26,149 nt of DNA from an uncultured Eubacteriales bacterium (GTDB lineage Bacteria > Bacillota > Clostridia > Christensenellales > Christensenellaceae), in contig CAJJPW010000008.1 in the NCBI GenBank assembly GCA_905193725.1, positions 1-26,149 of the forward strand, in the 5' to 3' direction. The notes under the pieces are model-generated. The model worked only from the letters and a program-made list of their open reading frames with translations, searched no databases and was not told where the DNA came from. How positions within the stretch are numbered: the first letter of the stretch is position 1; each line of letters begins with the position of its first letter. The position numbers were made by a program, and so were the translations under genes. This document shows, piece after piece, positions 23,843-26,149 of this stretch.

Positions 23843-24946
23843 TTAAAAGGGTTTTATGACATTTTTGCGAGTTATCATACAGCTATTTATTTCAAAGGTG
23901 TCAGCGCCAGAAATCATGCTTACAGAGTCTAAATCACAGGTCGTAATAAAAACTTGTATGTCCTGAATTACTTGCAGCAATTTTTTCTTTCTCTCCGCAT
24001 CCAACTCAGAGAGCACATCGTCTAAAAGTAAAATGGGATTTTCTCTTATTTTATTTTTGATGATCTCAATTGCTCCCAATTTTAAAGATAATATGCCTGT
24101 TCGCTGCTGACCCTGAGAGCTGAATATTTTCGAGTCCTTTCCATCAATGATAATATCGATATCGTCACGATGAGGCCCAACAAGGGCGCTTTTTAGCTCC
24201 ATTTCTCTCTGTTTTGCGTGCTCCAGCTTTTTTCTCAATACCTCTTTTACCGTTTCATGATCTCCATATCCTTTATACTGCAAAAAAATGCTCTCTCCAC
24301 CTGAGATGAGCTTGTGCAACGGATCCGCATATTGATTTAGAAGCTTCATATAGGACAGCCGATGCTGAATGATCTGCTCCCCATATTCCACCAACTGATC
24401 ATTATAGATGTCAATCAGCTTTTTTTCATCCCCAAAAGATGTTTTTTTGAGCAGCGAATTTTTCTCTTTTAGCACCTTTTCGTAGTTTTTGAGTACAAAA
24501 TAGTACATGGGCTTGATTTTTAGGATCTCAAAGTCAAAAAAGCGCCTCCGCAGAGAAGGGGATTCTTTTATGATCTTTAAATCATCCGGCACAAAGGTAA
24601 TCAGATACATAGTGCCATATAGATCGGAAATTTTACTCTTGGGAATGCCATTGATTTTGATGCTCTTTTTTCCATCTGCCATGAGAAGTGTCTCTATTTT
24701 GCCCTTGCCCAATTTAGAGGTAAAATCGCACTTTAAGTAGGCCTTATCCATCCCCTGCAGGATAAAGTCCCTCTCTTTTCCCGCCCGAAAGGATTTTCCC
24801 CCAGCTAAAATGCTCACCGCCTCCATGAGGTTGGTTTTCCCCTGAGCATTGTTTCCATAAAAAATGTTGATGTTTTTGCCGATATTTTGTAAATTGACCT
24901 TTTTGTAATTGCGAAATGCCTTGAGCTCCAGCGTTTCAATATACAA
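23843..24946 (-). CDS. recF: DNA replication and repair protein RecF
   Basis: RecF is an SMC-like ATPase that, with RecO and RecR, loads RecA at single-strand gaps. The 367-residue length is normal. Walker A is GNNAQGKTN (31-39), the ABC signature is FSSQGQQRT (275-283), and Walker B with the D-loop is ILLLDDVLSELD (305-316). The N-terminal FRNY motif is also present. It is separated from dnaN by a 136-bp gap with a strong terminator, so it is probably transcribed apart from dnaN. The small S4-domain gene (yaaA/rlbA) often found between dnaN and recF in Firmicutes is absent from this gap. Confidence 0.97.
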   Translation of the reverse strand: MYIETLELKAFRNYKKVNLQNIGKNINIFYGNNAQGKTNLMEAVSILAGGKSFRAGKERDFILQGMDKAYLKCDFTSKLGKGKIETLLMADGKKSIKINGIPKSKISDLYGTMYLITFVPDDLKIIKESPSLRRRFFDFEILKIKPMYYFVLKNYEKVLKEKNSLLKKTSFGDEKKLIDIYNDQLVEYGEQIIQHRLSYMKLLNQYADPLHKLISGGESIFLQYKGYGDHETVKEVLRKKLEHAKQREMELKSALVGPHRDDIDIIIDGKDSKIFSSQGQQRTGILSLKLGAIEIIKNKIRENPILLLDDVLSELDAERKKKLLQVIQDIQVFITTCDLDSVSMISGADTFEINSCMITRKNVIKPF

Positions 24947-25028
24947 TGGCTTAACATTCCTTCCCTAGCTTGTCTCTTACTACTATTATATACAAATCAA
25001 ATCACTTGCGAAAGTACTTTCCAAGGGT

Positions 25029-25067
25029 AAAAAAAGCGGCCACTTTTCGAGCTCTTCGAAAATGGCC
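25029..25067 (-). terminator. Terminator of dnaN
   Basis: On the minus strand TGGCCA-TTTTCGA pairs with TCGAAAA-TGGCC (one-base bulge) around a short loop. GC and seven T residues (25035-25029) follow. It sits 16 bp past the dnaN stop codon. Confidence 0.88.
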
Positions 25068-25082
25068 ACTGCGACTTTCCCA

Positions 25083-26149
25083 CTAATCTCTCACTTTCAC
25101 TGGTAGAATCAGATAGATATATTTGCTTAAATCCCGATCCTTGATCACACAGGGCTTTAAATTGGTATCAAAATCCATGATCACTTCTCCATCTTCCACA
25201 TTTTTTAAAATGTCCAAAATAAATTTGGAGTTAAAGGCAATGGTTAAGTCTTTTCCCTCCAGATAGATGGGCAACTGTTCGTTGGAACTGCCGTATTCAC
25301 TATTGGAGGTGATGGTCATCACATCTTCGGCCATGCTCATCTTAATGAGATTATTGCTGGTGTCTCTCGCCAAGATAGAAGCTCTCTCGATGCTCTCCTC
25401 TAATAGTTTTGTCTCTACCTTAACCCGTGTTTTGTATTCACTGGGGAGAATGTTTTTGTATTTGACATAATCCCCTTCCAGCAGTCGAGTAAACAGGCTT
25501 GCACTGCTCATTTCAATATGAGCGGTATTGCCGCTAACGCAGATGCGCACTTGATCTTCATCATCTTCGATAATTTTAGCAACCTCTTTGATGGATTTTG
25601 CGGGGATAACCACACTCATATTTCCACTAGGTGAACATTTGGTAGTGCGAAAGGCCAGGCGATAGCCATCTAGTGCCACTAAATTCATGTGGTCCTCTTC
25701 TGTCTCCAATAACACACCTGTTAAAATGGGTTTATCTTCACTGACAGCTGTGGAAAACACCGTCTGATTGATCATCTGTTTTAATTCTCCACCTTCAATG
25801 GTCACAGAATTTTGTCCATCTACGATCGGAAAATCTGGAAACTCATCTCCATCCATTTCCTGAAGAACTGCCTTGGCATTTTGGTTGATGATCTGAACAC
25901 TTCCCTCTTCTCCTTTTAGAAAGTGAATTTCTCCTTCGGGAAATTTGCTCATGATTTCTGTGAGCAATCGCGCGGGTAGTGCCGTTGTTCCCTCTTTTTC
26001 TATTGTAGCATCTACGCTGGTTTGAATGGATAAGGTCATATCTGTGGCTTTGAGAATGATTTTATCCTGTTGCGTTTGTATTAAAATGCACTCTAAGATG
26101 GAGCGATTTAATTTAGAAGCAGTTGCTTTGTTTGCAATGTTGAGAGCTT
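25083..26149 (-). CDS. dnaN: DNA polymerase III beta subunit (sliding clamp), 5' partial
   Basis: DnaN forms the ring clamp that holds the replicative polymerase on DNA. The frame stays open to the right window edge: upstream of the Met at 26039 it continues as ALNIANKATASKLNRSILEC, the usual beta-clamp N-terminus. About 355 residues are visible and only some 10-15 are missing, so the true start is just outside the window. Visible signatures are LPARLL, EFPDFP and the C-terminal YIYLILPVKV that forms part of the partner-binding cleft. A terminator follows. dnaA and the origin should lie upstream, to the right. Confidence 0.96.
   Translation of the reverse strand, partial: ALNIANKATASKLNRSILECILIQTQQDKIILKATDMTLSIQTSVDATIEKEGTTALPARLLTEIMSKFPEGEIHFLKGEEGSVQIINQNAKAVLQEMDGDEFPDFPIVDGQNSVTIEGGELKQMINQTVFSTAVSEDKPILTGVLLETEEDHMNLVALDGYRLAFRTTKCSPSGNMSVVIPAKSIKEVAKIIEDDEDQVRICVSGNTAHIEMSSASLFTRLLEGDYVKYKNILPSEYKTRVKVETKLLEESIERASILARDTSNNLIKMSMAEDVMTITSNSEYGSSNEQLPIYLEGKDLTIAFNSKFILDILKNVEDGEVIMDFDTNLKPCVIKDRDLSKYIYLILPVKVRD

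Overview
The window looks like the origin-proximal arm of a Firmicutes chromosome, most likely class Clostridia. The right half carries dnaN (5' end cut by the window edge), recF, remB, gyrB and gyrA in the order typical of Firmicutes, all on the minus strand. dnaA and oriC should therefore lie just beyond the right edge. Strong Shine-Dalgarno sites, AT-rich spacers, GTG and TTG starts, and the rpsF-ssb-rpsR, walJ and rlmH genes all fit this group. Species cannot be assigned from the sequence alone.

Positions 1 to about 6170 are the right end of a Tn916-family integrative conjugative element (ICE). The integrase and excisionase resemble Tn916 Int and Xis along their whole length. They are preceded by the usual sigma-like (Orf7-type) and Orf8-type regulators. 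Upstream is a surface cargo: the C-terminus of a wall-anchored protein, a sortase, a secreted NlpC/P60 peptidase with a triplicated Cys/His motif, a small unknown protein and an HU protein. The left end of the element is outside the window. The right junction is confined to about 70 bp (6135-6204) between the integrase terminator and the terminator of a host aldo/keto reductase gene.

From 6239 to 18431 is host chromosome. It holds an aldo/keto reductase; the rpsF-ssb-rpsR operon with a candidate autoregulatory leader; a glnS-gltX tandem; divergent sfsA; an MFS transporter; an rlmH-flavodoxin pair; walJ; and a plus-strand operon of a zinc-type dehydrogenase with an SMP-30-like beta-propeller protein. 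Two perfect DnaA boxes in inverted orientation lie between walJ and rlmH.

Minus-strand genes run with replication if the origin is to the right. The ICE genes, sfsA and the dehydrogenase/SMP-30 operon are head-on. No rRNA, tRNA or CRISPR array was seen. I did not find a clearly new multigene system. The best leads are non-coding: a possible leader-peptide attenuator before the ICE sigma-like gene, a 19-bp motif repeated on both sides of int, the DnaA-box pair, and a nest of palindromes in the gyrB leader.
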